Counted from the first letter of the stretch, positions 7,458 to 15,644 are shown. The stretch is 39,393 nt of DNA from Alphaproteobacteria bacterium (GCA_030746635.1 JASLMH010000022.1:1-39393), one strand, 5' to 3'. Notes: a model not told the origin generated them from the letters alone. A program made the numbers and translations.

Positions 7458-8252
7458 ATGGAACTTCGCGAAGCCATCGGCCGCCGCCGCTCGATGCGGT
7501 TCCTGCGCCCCTACAAAATGGTCGAGCCGGAAAAGATCCAGCGCATGCTGGAAGCGGCCCGCATCGCCTCGCACTGGGGCAACGTACAGAGCCTGCGGGC
7601 AGTGGCGATCTTCCGCAATTCGGCCTCGCAGGAGGTGCTCGACTCCCTGCAGGCCCAGGTGGTCGGCTGGCAGCTGCGCATCGCCCCGGTGGTCATCGTC
7701 TGGTACATCCAGCCCGAAGCGGTCGACGACCAGAGCGACCGTTTGCGCGAGCTGGTGAACGTCGGCGCCTTGGGCTTCGGCGGCCTGGAGAAGCGCAAGG
7801 ACGCCCTGGAAAACCAACTGATCCCGTTCTTCGACAACGTCAAGGAGCGCTTGAAGAACCCGGGCATCGGCGAGGTCGATTGCGGCCAGGGCATCGCCCA
7901 GGCGACCCTGATGGCCTTCGAACAGGGCCTGGGCACCTGCTGCCTCGGCACCCCGAAGGGCCGGCAGATCCTCGACGGCCTGGGCGTGCCGGACAGCGCC
8001 CGCTTCCTGTTGTTGCAGACCGTGGGCTATCCGTTGGAACATTGGGAGGCCGGCGGCCAGCGGCCGCGGCAGGATTTCGACAAGCTGTTCCACATGAACG
8101 GCTTCGACACCCCCTTCCCGCGCAGCCCCGAAGTGGTCGACGAGTTGGAACAGGACGGCATGTTCACCCGGCCGGGCCCGCTGCCCGAACGGGAGGAAGA
8201 ATTGGAATTCCTCAAGCAGGCCCTGGGCCTGCAGGGCGCGGGCCTGTTATAG
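7458..8252 (+). CDS. nitroreductase-family flavoprotein
   Basis: Predicted 264-aa FMN-dependent nitroreductase-like oxidoreductase. The N-terminal RRRSMRFLRP (residues 9-18) is the FMN phosphate-binding signature, and the later GQGIAQATLMAFEQGLGTCCLG segment matches the helix and glycine turn of the fold. A roughly 40-residue C-terminal extension after QTVGYPLEHW is longer than the minimal family. Possible roles are reduction of an enoyl/ring intermediate or flavin recycling for neighbouring enzymes; nothing in the sequence fixes the substrate. ATG at 7458 follows ACGGAGA, 33 bp after the dehydrogenase, inside the same operon. Confidence 0.88.
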   Translation: MELREAIGRRRSMRFLRPYKMVEPEKIQRMLEAARIASHWGNVQSLRAVAIFRNSASQEVLDSLQAQVVGWQLRIAPVVIVWYIQPEAVDDQSDRLRELVNVGALGFGGLEKRKDALENQLIPFFDNVKERLKNPGIGEVDCGQGIAQATLMAFEQGLGTCCLGTPKGRQILDGLGVPDSARFLLLQTVGYPLEHWEAGGQRPRQDFDKLFHMNGFDTPFPRSPEVVDELEQDGMFTRPGPLPEREEELEFLKQALGLQGAGLL

Positions 8253-8291
8253 GCCGGCGTGGGGACAGAGAGACAAGGGAAGGAGTGCGCC

Positions 8292-9524
8292 ATGCGCATG
8301 AACGCGATGATCGCCGGCGTCGGCATGACCAAGTTCGGCAAACACATGGACCGGGGCATGAAATCCATCGGGGCCGAGGCGGTGCAGGCCGCCATCGAGG
8401 ACGCCGGCCTGGACAAGGCGGATATCGAGGCCGCCTATGTGGGCAACGCGGCGGCCGGTCTGGTCACCGGCCAGGAATGCATCCGCGGCCAAGTGGTGCT
8501 GCGCGACGCCGGCATCGGCCGTATTCCCGTGATCAACGTGGAAAACGCCTGCGCCTCCGCCTCCACCGCCTTCAACCAGGCCGCGGCCATGGTATCGGCG
8601 GGCTGCTACGACGTGGTTCTGGCCCTGGGTGTCGAGAAGCTCTACCACGAGGACAAGCGCAAGAGTTTCGCCGCCTTCTCGGGCGCCGTCGACGTCGAGG
8701 CGCTGGTCGAGATCAAGGCCAAGCTGGCGGCCCAGGCGAAGGCGAAGGGCGCCGAGGCGGCGGCTTCCGGCGCCGGCGAAAAACGCTCCATGTTCATGGA
8801 TATCTATGCCGCGGGCGCCCGTGCCTATATGGAGAAGTACGGCGCCACGGCGGAGGACCTGGCCGGTGTCTCGGCCAAGAACTCCTTCCACGGCAGCATG
8901 AATCCCCGGGCGCAATTCCTAGACGTGCTGACGGTGGAGGAGGTGCTGGCAGCACCGATGATCGCCGAACCCCTGACCCGGCCCATGTGTTCGCCGATCG
9001 GCGACGGCGCGGCGGCGGCGGTGCTGGTCAGCGAGCGCAAGGCGCGGGAGCTGGGGCTGAACGATCCGGTGCGGGTGGCGGCCAGCATGCTGCGCTCGGG
9101 CTGGGACCGGGAGAAGGGCGAGGAGACCGTGGCCGAGGTCTGCGCCCGGGAGGCGTATGAGGAGGCCGGCGTCGGCCCGGACGATCTGAGCGTCATCGAA
9201 CTGCATGACGCCTCCGCCCCGGCCGAGATCACCACCTACGAGAAGATCGGCCTGTGCGGCGAAGGCCAGGGCGCGGAGCTGATCCGCAAGGGCGAGACCA
9301 GGCTGGGCGGCCGGCTGCCGGTCAATACCTCCGGCGGGCTGTTGCGCAAGGGCCATCCGGTGGGCGCCACCGGCATCGCCCAGATCGTCGAACTGACCGA
9401 GCAGTTGCAGGGTCGCTCGGGGCCCCGGCAGGTCGAGGGCGCCAAGGTGGCCCTGGCCCACAACGGCGGCGGCAGCATCGCCAACGACGCCGCCGCCATG
9501 TGCGTGACCATTCTGAGTAGGTAG
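8292..9524 (+). CDS. SCP2-type thiolase / lipid-transfer protein
   Basis: Predicted 410-aa thiolase-fold protein, likely cleaving a beta-ketoacyl-CoA or condensing acyl-CoAs. The nucleophile is Cys87 (ENACASAS); His305 lies in the HDAS motif typical of the SCP2 class, and His355 lies in GHPVGATG. The C-terminal second cysteine of classical thiolases is replaced by HNGGGS, again as in SCP2 thiolases. ATG at 8292 has AAGGAG upstream; the frame to 8259 is not used. It lies between the nitroreductase and the acyl-CoA ligase, and its stop codon is embedded in the ligase Shine-Dalgarno sequence. Function as the last carbon-carbon cleavage step of the pathway is inferred. Confidence 0.92.
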   Translation: MRMNAMIAGVGMTKFGKHMDRGMKSIGAEAVQAAIEDAGLDKADIEAAYVGNAAAGLVTGQECIRGQVVLRDAGIGRIPVINVENACASASTAFNQAAAMVSAGCYDVVLALGVEKLYHEDKRKSFAAFSGAVDVEALVEIKAKLAAQAKAKGAEAAASGAGEKRSMFMDIYAAGARAYMEKYGATAEDLAGVSAKNSFHGSMNPRAQFLDVLTVEEVLAAPMIAEPLTRPMCSPIGDGAAAAVLVSERKARELGLNDPVRVAASMLRSGWDREKGEETVAEVCAREAYEEAGVGPDDLSVIELHDASAPAEITTYEKIGLCGEGQGAELIRKGETRLGGRLPVNTSGGLLRKGHPVGATGIAQIVELTEQLQGRSGPRQVEGAKVALAHNGGGSIANDAAAMCVTILSR

Positions 9525-9534
9525 GAGTTTGGAC

Positions 9535-11136
9535 GTGGCGGAGCGGGACGCGCACATCCTGGCCAATTTCATCGCCGATTGTGCCGAGAAACGTCCGGAC
9601 CTGGACATCGTCACCTTCGAGGGCGGCGGCCGGTTCGAGGACGAGATCCGCACCTATGCGGACCTGTGGCAGAACGGCAACCGGGTCGCCGCCGAACTGA
9701 TCGCCCGCGGCCTGGCACCCGGCGACCGCTTCGCCGTTTTGATGCGCAACCACCCCGAATTCGTCGATATCATGGTGGGGACCTGCATCTCGGCTTGCGT
9801 CTTCGTACCGATCGATCCGCGCACTCGCGGCGCCAAGCTGGCCTATACCCTGAACAATTCCGACTGCAAGGGCATCATTTGCGCCGACCACTGCCTGGAC
9901 CAGGTGGTGGAGATCCGCGAACAGGTGCCGCAGGTGCAATGGATCCTGGTACTGGGTACCGAGGACGGCCCGGGCCAGCATGCCATGGCTGACGTACCGG
10001 GCGCGTCCGACATGGCTGCCCTATACGATCGCCCGGCGGACATCGTGGAGAACCGGCTGAGTAGCCCCCTGGATCCGCTGGAGATCGTCTATACCTCGGG
10101 CACCACGGGCGATCCCAAGGGCGTGGTGTTCCAGAACGCCCGCTACGGCAACCCGTTCCTGCGCCGGATCCTGCCGCTGGGGGCCGACGATCGGCTTTAC
10201 ACGGGCCTGTCGCTGACCCATGGCAACGCCCAGATGATCACCCTGGCGACCTCGCTGTACGCGGGTCTGCCCTGCGTGATCAGCCGCCGCTTCACCAAAT
10301 CCCGGCTCTGGGACATCACCCGCAAGTACGGCAGCACCGTATTCAATCTGTTGGGCGGCATGACCTCGGCCATCTACAGCGAGCCCGAGCGCGACGACGA
10401 CGGCGACAACCCGGTGCGCTTCGTGCTCAGCGCCGGCATGCCGGCCACCCTGTGGGAAAAGTTCGAGCAGCGCTTCAATTTGCGGGTGTTCGAGTTCTAC
10501 GGCGCCGTCGAGGGCGGCCTGGCCTACAAGCCGATCGACGTCGGCCCGATCGGCAGCTTCGGCAAGGCGCCCGAGGGCATGGAGATGAAGATCGTCGACG
10601 AGGTGGGCAACGAATGCCCGCCCGGCGTGCTGGGCGAGATCATTTCCCGCCCCCGCCAGGGCCCGGCACCGGAAGTGGAGTATTTCAAGAACCCCGACGC
10701 CTCGGACAAGAAGACAAAAGGCGGCTGGCTGCGCAGCGGTGACGTCGGCCATGCCGATGCCGACGGCTGGCTGTTCTTCGACTACCGCAAGGGCGGCGGC
10801 ATCCGCCACAACGGCGATTTCGTCAATCCCGGTTTCGTCGAACAGGTGATCGCCGAACACCCGCAGATCACCGACGTCTTCGTCTACGGTGTCGAGGCCG
10901 CCTCGGGCGCGCCGGGCGAGAGGGACGTGGTCGCCGCCATCGTGCCGCTGCCGGGCGAGACCATCGATCCAAGCTCGGTGTTCGCCGCCTGCCGGGCCGG
11001 GCTGGAGGGCAACTTCGTGCCGAGCTACCTGCAGGTGGTCGACGAGATCCCCAAGACCGCCTCGGAGAAGCCCCAGGAGCGATTCCTACTCGACCGCTTC
11101 GCCCCCGACGGCGAAGGCGTCTATGCCGAAGCCTGA
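9535..11136 (+). CDS. AMP-dependent acyl-CoA synthetase (CaiC-like)
   Basis: Predicted 533-aa adenylate-forming ligase that would activate a carboxylic acid to its CoA thioester with ATP. The P-loop YTSGTTGDPKG is at residues 186-196, the A8-type hinge region reads GWLRSGDVGH..DYRKGGG, and the C-terminal catalytic Lys512 is in PKTASEK. Overall layout resembles crotonobetaine/carnitine-CoA ligases. The start chosen is GTG 9535, seven bases after TAGGAG; TTG 9529 sits too close to that site. It overlaps translationally with the thiolase. As the only ligase in the operon it is probably the entry enzyme; the substrate is unknown. Confidence 0.92.
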   Translation: MAERDAHILANFIADCAEKRPDLDIVTFEGGGRFEDEIRTYADLWQNGNRVAAELIARGLAPGDRFAVLMRNHPEFVDIMVGTCISACVFVPIDPRTRGAKLAYTLNNSDCKGIICADHCLDQVVEIREQVPQVQWILVLGTEDGPGQHAMADVPGASDMAALYDRPADIVENRLSSPLDPLEIVYTSGTTGDPKGVVFQNARYGNPFLRRILPLGADDRLYTGLSLTHGNAQMITLATSLYAGLPCVISRRFTKSRLWDITRKYGSTVFNLLGGMTSAIYSEPERDDDGDNPVRFVLSAGMPATLWEKFEQRFNLRVFEFYGAVEGGLAYKPIDVGPIGSFGKAPEGMEMKIVDEVGNECPPGVLGEIISRPRQGPAPEVEYFKNPDASDKKTKGGWLRSGDVGHADADGWLFFDYRKGGGIRHNGDFVNPGFVEQVIAEHPQITDVFVYGVEAASGAPGERDVVAAIVPLPGETIDPSSVFAACRAGLEGNFVPSYLQVVDEIPKTASEKPQERFLLDRFAPDGEGVYAEA

Positions 11137-11181
11137 ATCCGAACGCGTTTGGAACGCGGCCGCAACGAATAGGATGCCGTC

Positions 11182-11823
11182 ATGCAGGATCCGGACGATT
11201 TCAGTTGGCTGAAGCAGGGCAGCACCTCACCCGCGGACTTGGCGAATAGCTATGACGAATGGGCCGCCACCTATGACGAGACGCTGGCGGGCTGGGACTA
11301 CCGCTCACCGGCGGATACCGCCCGGTTGTTGCGCGCCGAAACAGCATCCGACGCGACCATTCTCGATGCCGGCTGCGGCACCGGCCTGGTGGGCACGGCG
11401 CTCAGGGCGGCGGGTTTTACCGGGCCCATCGACGGTTTCGACATTTCGACATCGTCGCTGGAACAGGCGGCACGGCTGAACATCTATCGCAAGCTGAAAC
11501 GGGTCGACTTGCAGACGCTGCCGGTCGCCCTTGCGGTCAACAGCTATGACGCCCTGGTCTGTATCGGCGTGCTGACCTACGTCCCGGACAGCGCCGCCGT
11601 GCTGCGCGAATTCGCCCGCCTCGTCCGGCCCGGCGGCACCGTCCTGGTCACCCAGCGCGAGGACATGTTTCAGGAACGGGCCTTCGCCGAGACCGTCAAG
11701 GGCCTGGCCGAAGCCGGGACCTTCGGCAAGACCGTCATATCGGAACCCCAGCCCTATCTGCCGGACAATCCGGATTTCGGCACGGACATCGAAGTGATCT
11801 ATGCCGCGATGACGGTGAGTTAG
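11182..11823 (+). CDS. class I SAM-dependent methyltransferase
   Basis: Predicted 213-aa Rossmann-fold methyltransferase of the methyltransferase-11/25 type. Motif I is ILDAGCGTGLVG (residues 60-71), followed by an acidic residue after strand 2 (GFDIS) and the post-motif region RLVRPGGTVLVTQ. An N-terminal cap (YDEWAATYDETLAGWDY) resembles small-molecule methyltransferases. It begins 45 bp after the ligase with a weak AGGA site. Its TAG stop overlaps the first bases of a palindromic mobile element, so the last residues may have been altered by that insertion. The substrate is not identifiable. Confidence 0.88.
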   Translation: MQDPDDFSWLKQGSTSPADLANSYDEWAATYDETLAGWDYRSPADTARLLRAETASDATILDAGCGTGLVGTALRAAGFTGPIDGFDISTSSLEQAARLNIYRKLKRVDLQTLPVALAVNSYDALVCIGVLTYVPDSAAVLREFARLVRPGGTVLVTQREDMFQERAFAETVKGLAEAGTFGKTVISEPQPYLPDNPDFGTDIEVIYAAMTVS

Positions 11824-12083
11824 AGCACTATCCGACCTTATAGAGCCATTTGATGGCGTCCCCTGGCCATTTGGGTAGGCGCGTCGCGCCGCGCGATGTG
11901 GGTGATCGGGCAAGCGGCGCCACGCCCCCCAAAGGGCAGGGGACGCCACCGAAGGCCGCCCTCGAAGGCCCCGTGGCGGCGTTGCGCTTCTTTGCCGATG
12001 CCCCACATCGCCAGGCGAAGCGCGCCTTGCCACGAAAACCGGAGAAACCGGTCAAATGGTTCTATAAGGTCGGATAGTGCTCT
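11822..12083. mobile_element. MITE-like palindromic element with 30-bp terminal inverted repeats
   Basis: The left end AGAGCACTATCCGACCTTAT (11822 on) and the right end ATAAGGTCGGATAGTGCTCT (to 12083) are inverted copies; over 30 bp there is one mismatch. Inner segments are also imperfectly complementary (GATGTGGG near 11898 and CCCCACATC near 12001), so the whole element can fold on itself. It has no credible protein of its own; frames on both strands end in KVG from the terminal repeats. No clear target duplication is seen. It lies between the methyltransferase, whose stop codon it overlaps, and the hydrolase. Confidence 0.85.
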
Positions 12084-12106
12084 CAGAACCAAGAAAGCCG
12101 GAAGAT

Positions 12107-12925
12107 ATGCCGCACTTGGACATCGCCCCTGGCGAAAGCCTGTTCTACGAGTACGACGCACCAGGGGCGGCCGGCGCCACCTTCGTCTTCGTCAATGCCC
12201 TGACCGGCAATACCGGCATGTGGCAGGGCGCCATCGCCCCGGCCCTGCGCCAGGCCGGCCATGGCACCCTGTGCTACAACTTCCGTGGCCAGATCGAGAC
12301 CAGCTTCGCCGACGACACGGCACTGACGCCAAGCCTGATCGTCGATGACCTGCGGGCCCTGCTGGATCATCTGCGGCCGCCGAAACCGATCCTGGTCGGC
12401 CTGTCGATCGGCGGCCTGTTCGCCGCCCGGGCGCTGCTGGCCGGGGCCGAGGCGGCCGCCCTGGTGCTGATCAACACCCTGCGCAAGCCGGGGCCGCGCA
12501 TCGACTGGCTGGGCCGCGCGATGGTCGAACTGGCCAGGCTGGGCGGCGGGCGGCTGGTGATGGCGGCCAACCTGCCGATGATCGTCAACCCAGAGCAGCT
12601 ATCGGCGATGTGGGATGACGCCTTCGAGGCCGGGCCGTTCGAGTCCATGGACCCGAACGACGGCCTGTTCCGCCTGATGGCGGAGTCCACCGCGACCGAC
12701 TGGGATTTCCCATACGAGAAGCTCAGCGTGCCGGTGCTGCTGATGACCGGCCGCCACGATCGGGTGTTTTACGTCGCCGAGGACGTGGCCGAACTGGCCG
12801 GCCGCATCGCCGACGTGCGCGAGGTGGTGTTCGAGGATGCCGGCCACCTGATCCCGGTGGAACGGCCGGAACGGTTCACCAAGGAACTGCTGGCATTCGC
12901 CGACCACCTCAAGACGGCGCGATAA
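12107..12925 (+). CDS. alpha/beta hydrolase
   Basis: Predicted 272-aa alpha/beta-hydrolase-fold protein. The nucleophile elbow is GLSIG with Ser100; Asp218 (GRHDRV) and His247 (DAGHLIP) complete the triad. The oxyanion region reads NALTGNTGMW. It resembles 3-oxoadipate enol-lactonase or esterase-like members. ATG at 12107 has GGAAG upstream; an in-frame upstream GTG at 12077 lies inside the mobile element and would add ten residues. The element separates it from the operon upstream, so it may have its own promoter or use one carried by the element. Substrate unknown. Confidence 0.9.
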   Translation: MPHLDIAPGESLFYEYDAPGAAGATFVFVNALTGNTGMWQGAIAPALRQAGHGTLCYNFRGQIETSFADDTALTPSLIVDDLRALLDHLRPPKPILVGLSIGGLFAARALLAGAEAAALVLINTLRKPGPRIDWLGRAMVELARLGGGRLVMAANLPMIVNPEQLSAMWDDAFEAGPFESMDPNDGLFRLMAESTATDWDFPYEKLSVPVLLMTGRHDRVFYVAEDVAELAGRIADVREVVFEDAGHLIPVERPERFTKELLAFADHLKTAR

Positions 12926-12987
12926 TCGTCGGATGCTGGTATCGATGGTTGAACGGCGACCGCGGAAACATCGCGGAATTAATCCTG

Positions 12988-13437
12988 CTAGCGAGCACTC
13001 AGATTTTCCATCTCCTGCCTGAGACCTCTAGGCGACCCGATGATACTGCCGCATAGATCTATTCTATAGTCACCGTCCGAACCAAAAGCCGATAGTATTA
13101 TCTTTTGACCGACTATCAGCCGTTCGACGCCACAAGACGCTCCATCGGCTGGCGTTTCAACAACTATCGATGGTAGATCCTGACCTTTGAATACCGTTTC
13201 TACGTCAATATTGTATTTTATCTTGGCCCAAATTCTAAAAATACTGTTGCGGCTAAATGTTCGTGTTTTCGATTTCACTGTTCCCATGAAAACGATATCC
13301 GCGTTCTCGAAATGGTACGCAGTGGGCTTACTGAGGCAACTGCAGGCGTGGGATGGGGACGATTGGACCGTCATCACCAAGAGACCGATGCCGATGCCGG
13401 CCAGGAGTCCAATTCGAAATCGTCGAGGCCCTCGCAT
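12988..13437 (-). CDS. secreted TIMP/NTR-like domain protein
   Basis: Predicted 149-aa protein with a signal peptide (hydrophobic residues 9-24) and likely cleavage at SHA|CSC, leaving an N-terminal Cys-X-Cys. That start, the central VETVFKG and ASCGVERLIVGQKIIL segments and the later Cys in DLCGS resemble bacterial proteins annotated as tissue-inhibitor-of-metalloproteinase or netrin-like domains. The role in bacteria is unknown. The start at 13437 is chosen because it leaves a standard signal peptide; 13494 is possible. Base composition at 12988-13330 is clearly more AT-rich than all neighbours, suggesting recent acquisition. The preceding lipobox-like position lacks the usual Leu, so a lipoprotein is less likely. 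Confidence 0.7.
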   Translation of the reverse strand: MRGPRRFRIGLLAGIGIGLLVMTVQSSPSHACSCLSKPTAYHFENADIVFMGTVKSKTRTFSRNSIFRIWAKIKYNIDVETVFKGQDLPSIVVETPADGASCGVERLIVGQKIILSAFGSDGDYRIDLCGSIIGSPRGLRQEMENLSAR

Positions 13438-13678
13438 CGAGGCGATATGCCCGTGGCCACGAGGCCCTGCGCGCGGCTGGTGGGGATCATTCACCGGACA
13501 TCCCCCGCATGGCTATGTGTTGCTTGAAACCTCTCGATACTCCGGAGTTTCAAGCGTCATGGGACCGTTGGTATCCTACAGCAACGAGCCAGGCTTGGCG
13601 CAGGACAAATCAGGTTCAGGCGCTCGGGCACCCGCCGATCGGCATCGTCCGACCGAGGAAACTTAGTCAGAAGAAACT

Positions 13679-13768
13679 GGGTCAGGTCTTACATGACGAC
13701 ATCTCAGCATCAAGCCGCACTGTAAAGCCGAGTGATGGGCACAAATGTCGTAATGCAAGACCTGACCC
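13679..13768. repeat. 90-bp palindromic element with GGGTCAGGTCTT ends
   Basis: The 24-bp arms, starting GGGTCAGGTCTTACATG and ending ATGCAAGACCTGACCC, are inverted copies with two mismatches. GGGTCAGGTCTTG-type ends are typical of REP-like sequences mobilised by Y1/REP-associated tyrosine transposases. No transposase gene is near, so this is a non-autonomous copy. Confidence 0.75.
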
Positions 13769-13830
13769 CCTAGCCGCGACGCCGCCGCCGGCCGGCCGGG
13801 ACGCCGTCACCGTTCTCAACCGGAAATAGC

Positions 13831-13860
13831 GAAACGGCGGCCCCGAAGGATCGCCGTTTC
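13831..13860 (-). terminator. hairpin downstream of PEP-CTERM gene 2
   Basis: GAAACGGCG and CGCCGTTTC are perfect 9-bp arms around a 12-nt loop, 24 bp beyond the stop codon of the minus-strand PEP-CTERM gene. No long U tract follows the stem. Confidence 0.55.
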
Positions 13861-13883
13861 AACTCCCCTGCTCTCGAATTGGT

Positions 13884-14642
13884 TCAGGCCGTCCCGCGCC
13901 GGCGCCGGCGCCGGGCCGCGCCGAGGCCGGCCAGGCCCAGGCCGAACAGGGCCAGGGTGCCAGGTTCGGGCGCCGGGGTCGGCAGCGGCGCGTCGTACCA
14001 CAGGCCGTTGGTGAAGTCGGTGATCAGATCGTTTTCGGCACCGGCTCCCGTGACCGAGTCGAAGAAGGGCCCCAGCGCGCCATAGGTACCATCGCCGTTG
14101 TTGTCCTCCTCGGCTTCCATCTTCACCTTGAAACCGCCGGTACCGAGGATGGCGGCGGTGACGTCGGCCAGCATGCCGTTGGCGGTGACGCCGAAAGAGG
14201 CGTCGGTGCCGAAGTTGATGGCGCCGCCACTCAAATCGGTCAGCGTGAATTTATAGCGGGTCCGGGTGCTGATGCCCGCGACATGGGTGTGGCCGTTGAG
14301 CAGGGTCGTGGCCACGTTGCCGCTGATCGTATCGAAGTTCAGAACCTCGACGTTACCGCCTTTCGAACCGCCAAAACCCAAGTTATCGATCAGCCCGTCC
14401 ATGGCGATACCGGCCGAGACGTTACCCCAATACATGTTGGACCAGGAGGCGCCGGAGGTGTCGAAGCCGCTGTAGGTCCAGGTCACGCCACCCGATTGTG
14501 AAGACGGCCCGCCGCTCGAGGCGAACGCGTTGCCGCCCGGCGCCGGATAGACATCCCCGATCGGCACCGCCTGTGTCTGTGTCGCCAGCACGACCAGCGC
14601 GGCCGAAATGGCAAAGGTCTTAAAAGCATGCGAAGCAATCAT
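13884..14642 (-). CDS. PEP-CTERM sorting domain protein (no. 2)
   Basis: Predicted 252-aa exported protein with a signal peptide (residues 1-25, ending TQAVP) and a textbook PEP-CTERM tail: APEPGTLALF, hydrophobic helix, then a run of arginines. The middle is rich in Gly, Ser, Thr and Asn, contains no cysteine and has an acidic patch EAEEDNNGDG that could bind calcium. ATG at 14642 follows AAGGAGG. A sigma-54 promoter, an IHF-like site and a shared upstream block precede it. It is followed by its own hairpin. A surface or matrix protein role is inferred from the sorting signal. Confidence 0.92.
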   Translation of the reverse strand: MIASHAFKTFAISAALVVLATQTQAVPIGDVYPAPGGNAFASSGGPSSQSGGVTWTYSGFDTSGASWSNMYWGNVSAGIAMDGLIDNLGFGGSKGGNVEVLNFDTISGNVATTLLNGHTHVAGISTRTRYKFTLTDLSGGAINFGTDASFGVTANGMLADVTAAILGTGGFKVKMEAEEDNNGDGTYGALGPFFDSVTGAGAENDLITDFTNGLWYDAPLPTPAPEPGTLALFGLGLAGLGAARRRRRRGTA

Positions 14643-14701
14643 TTTCCCCTATCCTCCTTGGGTTCATGCGCAAGGTGTCTTGAACGCTTCTAATTATCCT
14701 T

Positions 14702-14717
14702 TGCAAAAGCCGTGCCA
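14702..14717 (-). promoter_or_regulatory. sigma-54 promoter of PEP-CTERM gene 2
   Basis: Minus-strand TGGCACG-GCTT-TTGCA, matching the -24/-12 consensus with GG-N10-GC spacing. The predicted leader is about 50 nt. Confidence 0.88.
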
Positions 14718-14735
14718 ACTTTTGAATACCCATTA

Positions 14736-14748
14736 AATCAATGAGTTA
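14736..14748. promoter_or_regulatory. IHF-like site, PEP-CTERM gene 2
   Basis: AATCAATGAGTTA matches the IHF consensus WATCAANNNNTTR exactly and lies 18 bp upstream of the sigma-54 promoter. The equivalent spot upstream of genes 3 and 4 holds the same motif. Confidence 0.65.
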
Positions 14749-14779
14749 ATGGGGAGCGTCTTTAGAATTGTTAAAAAAG

Positions 14780-14806
14780 TGTAAACATTCTCGACGCATT
14801 CGCCCG
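14780..14806. promoter_or_regulatory. conserved upstream activator block, PEP-CTERM gene 2
   Basis: Starts TGTAAACATTCTCGACG and ends TTCGCCCG, 62 bp upstream of the sigma-54 promoter. Related blocks occur 63 bp upstream of genes 3 and 4. This is the expected place for an enhancer-binding protein; in other PEP-CTERM bacteria PrsR is the candidate activator. Confidence 0.6.
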
Positions 14807-14897
14807 TTGCTACCGATCGTTGCGGCCAATGGCGGCGATACATTCGAGATCTGTTGGCCGCAAGGGAACGTTCACGCCCCCTTGCCCGGACCGGCAA

Positions 14898-14918
14898 CGG
14901 CGGCCCCGTGGACCGCCG
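14898..14918 (-). terminator. hairpin downstream of PEP-CTERM gene 3
   Basis: CGGCGG and CCGCCG are 6-bp arms around a 9-nt loop, 27 bp past the stop of the PEP-CTERM gene ending at 14946. GC-rich and without a U tract, so a weak call. Confidence 0.4.
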
Positions 14919-14945
14919 CTTCACGTCGTCTGATTTGAGGTCGGC

Positions 14946-15602
14946 TCAGGCCGTCCTGTTTCTGCGCCTTGCCAGGCCGAGACCGAGAAGACCCAGGCCG
15001 AACAGGGACAGGGTGGCGGGCTCCGGCGCCTGCACGAGCAACACATCGAGGCGGTAGATGTAGGCATCGGATTGCGGATCGTAAAAGCCATATTCTGTCG
15101 AGCTATAGTCGACGAAATCCGAGCCGGTGGTTTGACCGAAGCTGAACAGACCATGCGGGGTGCCGGCGCAGTCTATCTGTCGAGTCCCTCCTGAGCAGCC
15201 CGTCAATGGAAACGTGTCGTGATCGTCCTCGATGAAGACCGAGGTCAGCTGGCTGCCGGTGTCGACGCTCAGGCGTTTGTACCGATCGGACTCGAAGCCG
15301 GTCGCCGTCCAGGATTGATTGAGGTGATCCTGCAGGGTCGAGCCGGCACCGAGAAACAGATCAAGATCGGTGGATGTGCCGGTGCCGGCACGAAACACTC
15401 GAATTTTGTCGATCTGCAATCCCAGCACGCTGGCCGAGATGGTGTGGTCGATGAGGCCGCTGGGCAGGCTGGCGGTGTCGTCGAAGGCATTGACCCAAAT
15501 CGGCGCCGCCTTGCCGGAGGTGCCGAAGCTGGCCACCATCAAGACAGCCAAGCCTATTGCCGCTAACCCGTGTGCGAAGGAGTTGGTTGCGCGCCGTAAC
15601 AT
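14946..15602 (-). CDS. PEP-CTERM sorting domain protein (no. 3)
   Basis: Predicted 218-aa exported protein. The signal peptide spans residues 1-33 (ending GKAAP); the sorting tail is APEPATLSLF, a Leu/Gly-rich helix, then ARRRNRTA. The body has one cysteine pair (GCSGG and IDCAG) and a DDHD acidic stretch. The frame opens at 15656, but the sigma-54 promoter at 15645-15660 lies over that start, so the ATG at 15602 is chosen. Divergent from the DUF3179 gene. Its upstream region is partly homologous to that of PEP-CTERM gene 2 beyond the motifs, pointing to a duplication. Surface role inferred. Confidence 0.9.
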   Translation of the reverse strand: MLRRATNSFAHGLAAIGLAVLMVASFGTSGKAAPIWVNAFDDTASLPSGLIDHTISASVLGLQIDKIRVFRAGTGTSTDLDLFLGAGSTLQDHLNQSWTATGFESDRYKRLSVDTGSQLTSVFIEDDHDTFPLTGCSGGTRQIDCAGTPHGLFSFGQTTGSDFVDYSSTEYGFYDPQSDAYIYRLDVLLVQAPEPATLSLFGLGLLGLGLARRRNRTA

Positions 15603-15644
15603 TGATTTTCCCCTTAACCAAAGAGCGGTCCCTACCAATACCCA

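Larger units (their letters stand above)
13438..13883. other. intergenic region with no convincing gene
   Basis: The only structures seen are the 90-bp palindromic element at 13679-13768 and the terminator-like hairpin at 13831-13860. Several short frames cross the region on the plus strand, but they lack ribosome-binding sites, homology-like content and consistent codon use. Confidence 0.6.

Noticed and set aside
11828-12055. Small proteins encoded in the MITE-like element on both strands
   Set aside because: The frames mirror each other because the element is palindromic; no start signals or family features.
12988-13437. Lipoprotein signal in the TIMP/NTR-like protein
   Set aside because: The residues before the Cys are SHA with no Leu at -3; a standard signal peptidase I site giving an N-terminal Cys fits better.
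14865-14890. CACGCCCCCTTGCCC resembling leader elements A-C
   Set aside because: Lacks the 11-bp direct repeat and the following hairpin and does not precede a gene in the right direction.
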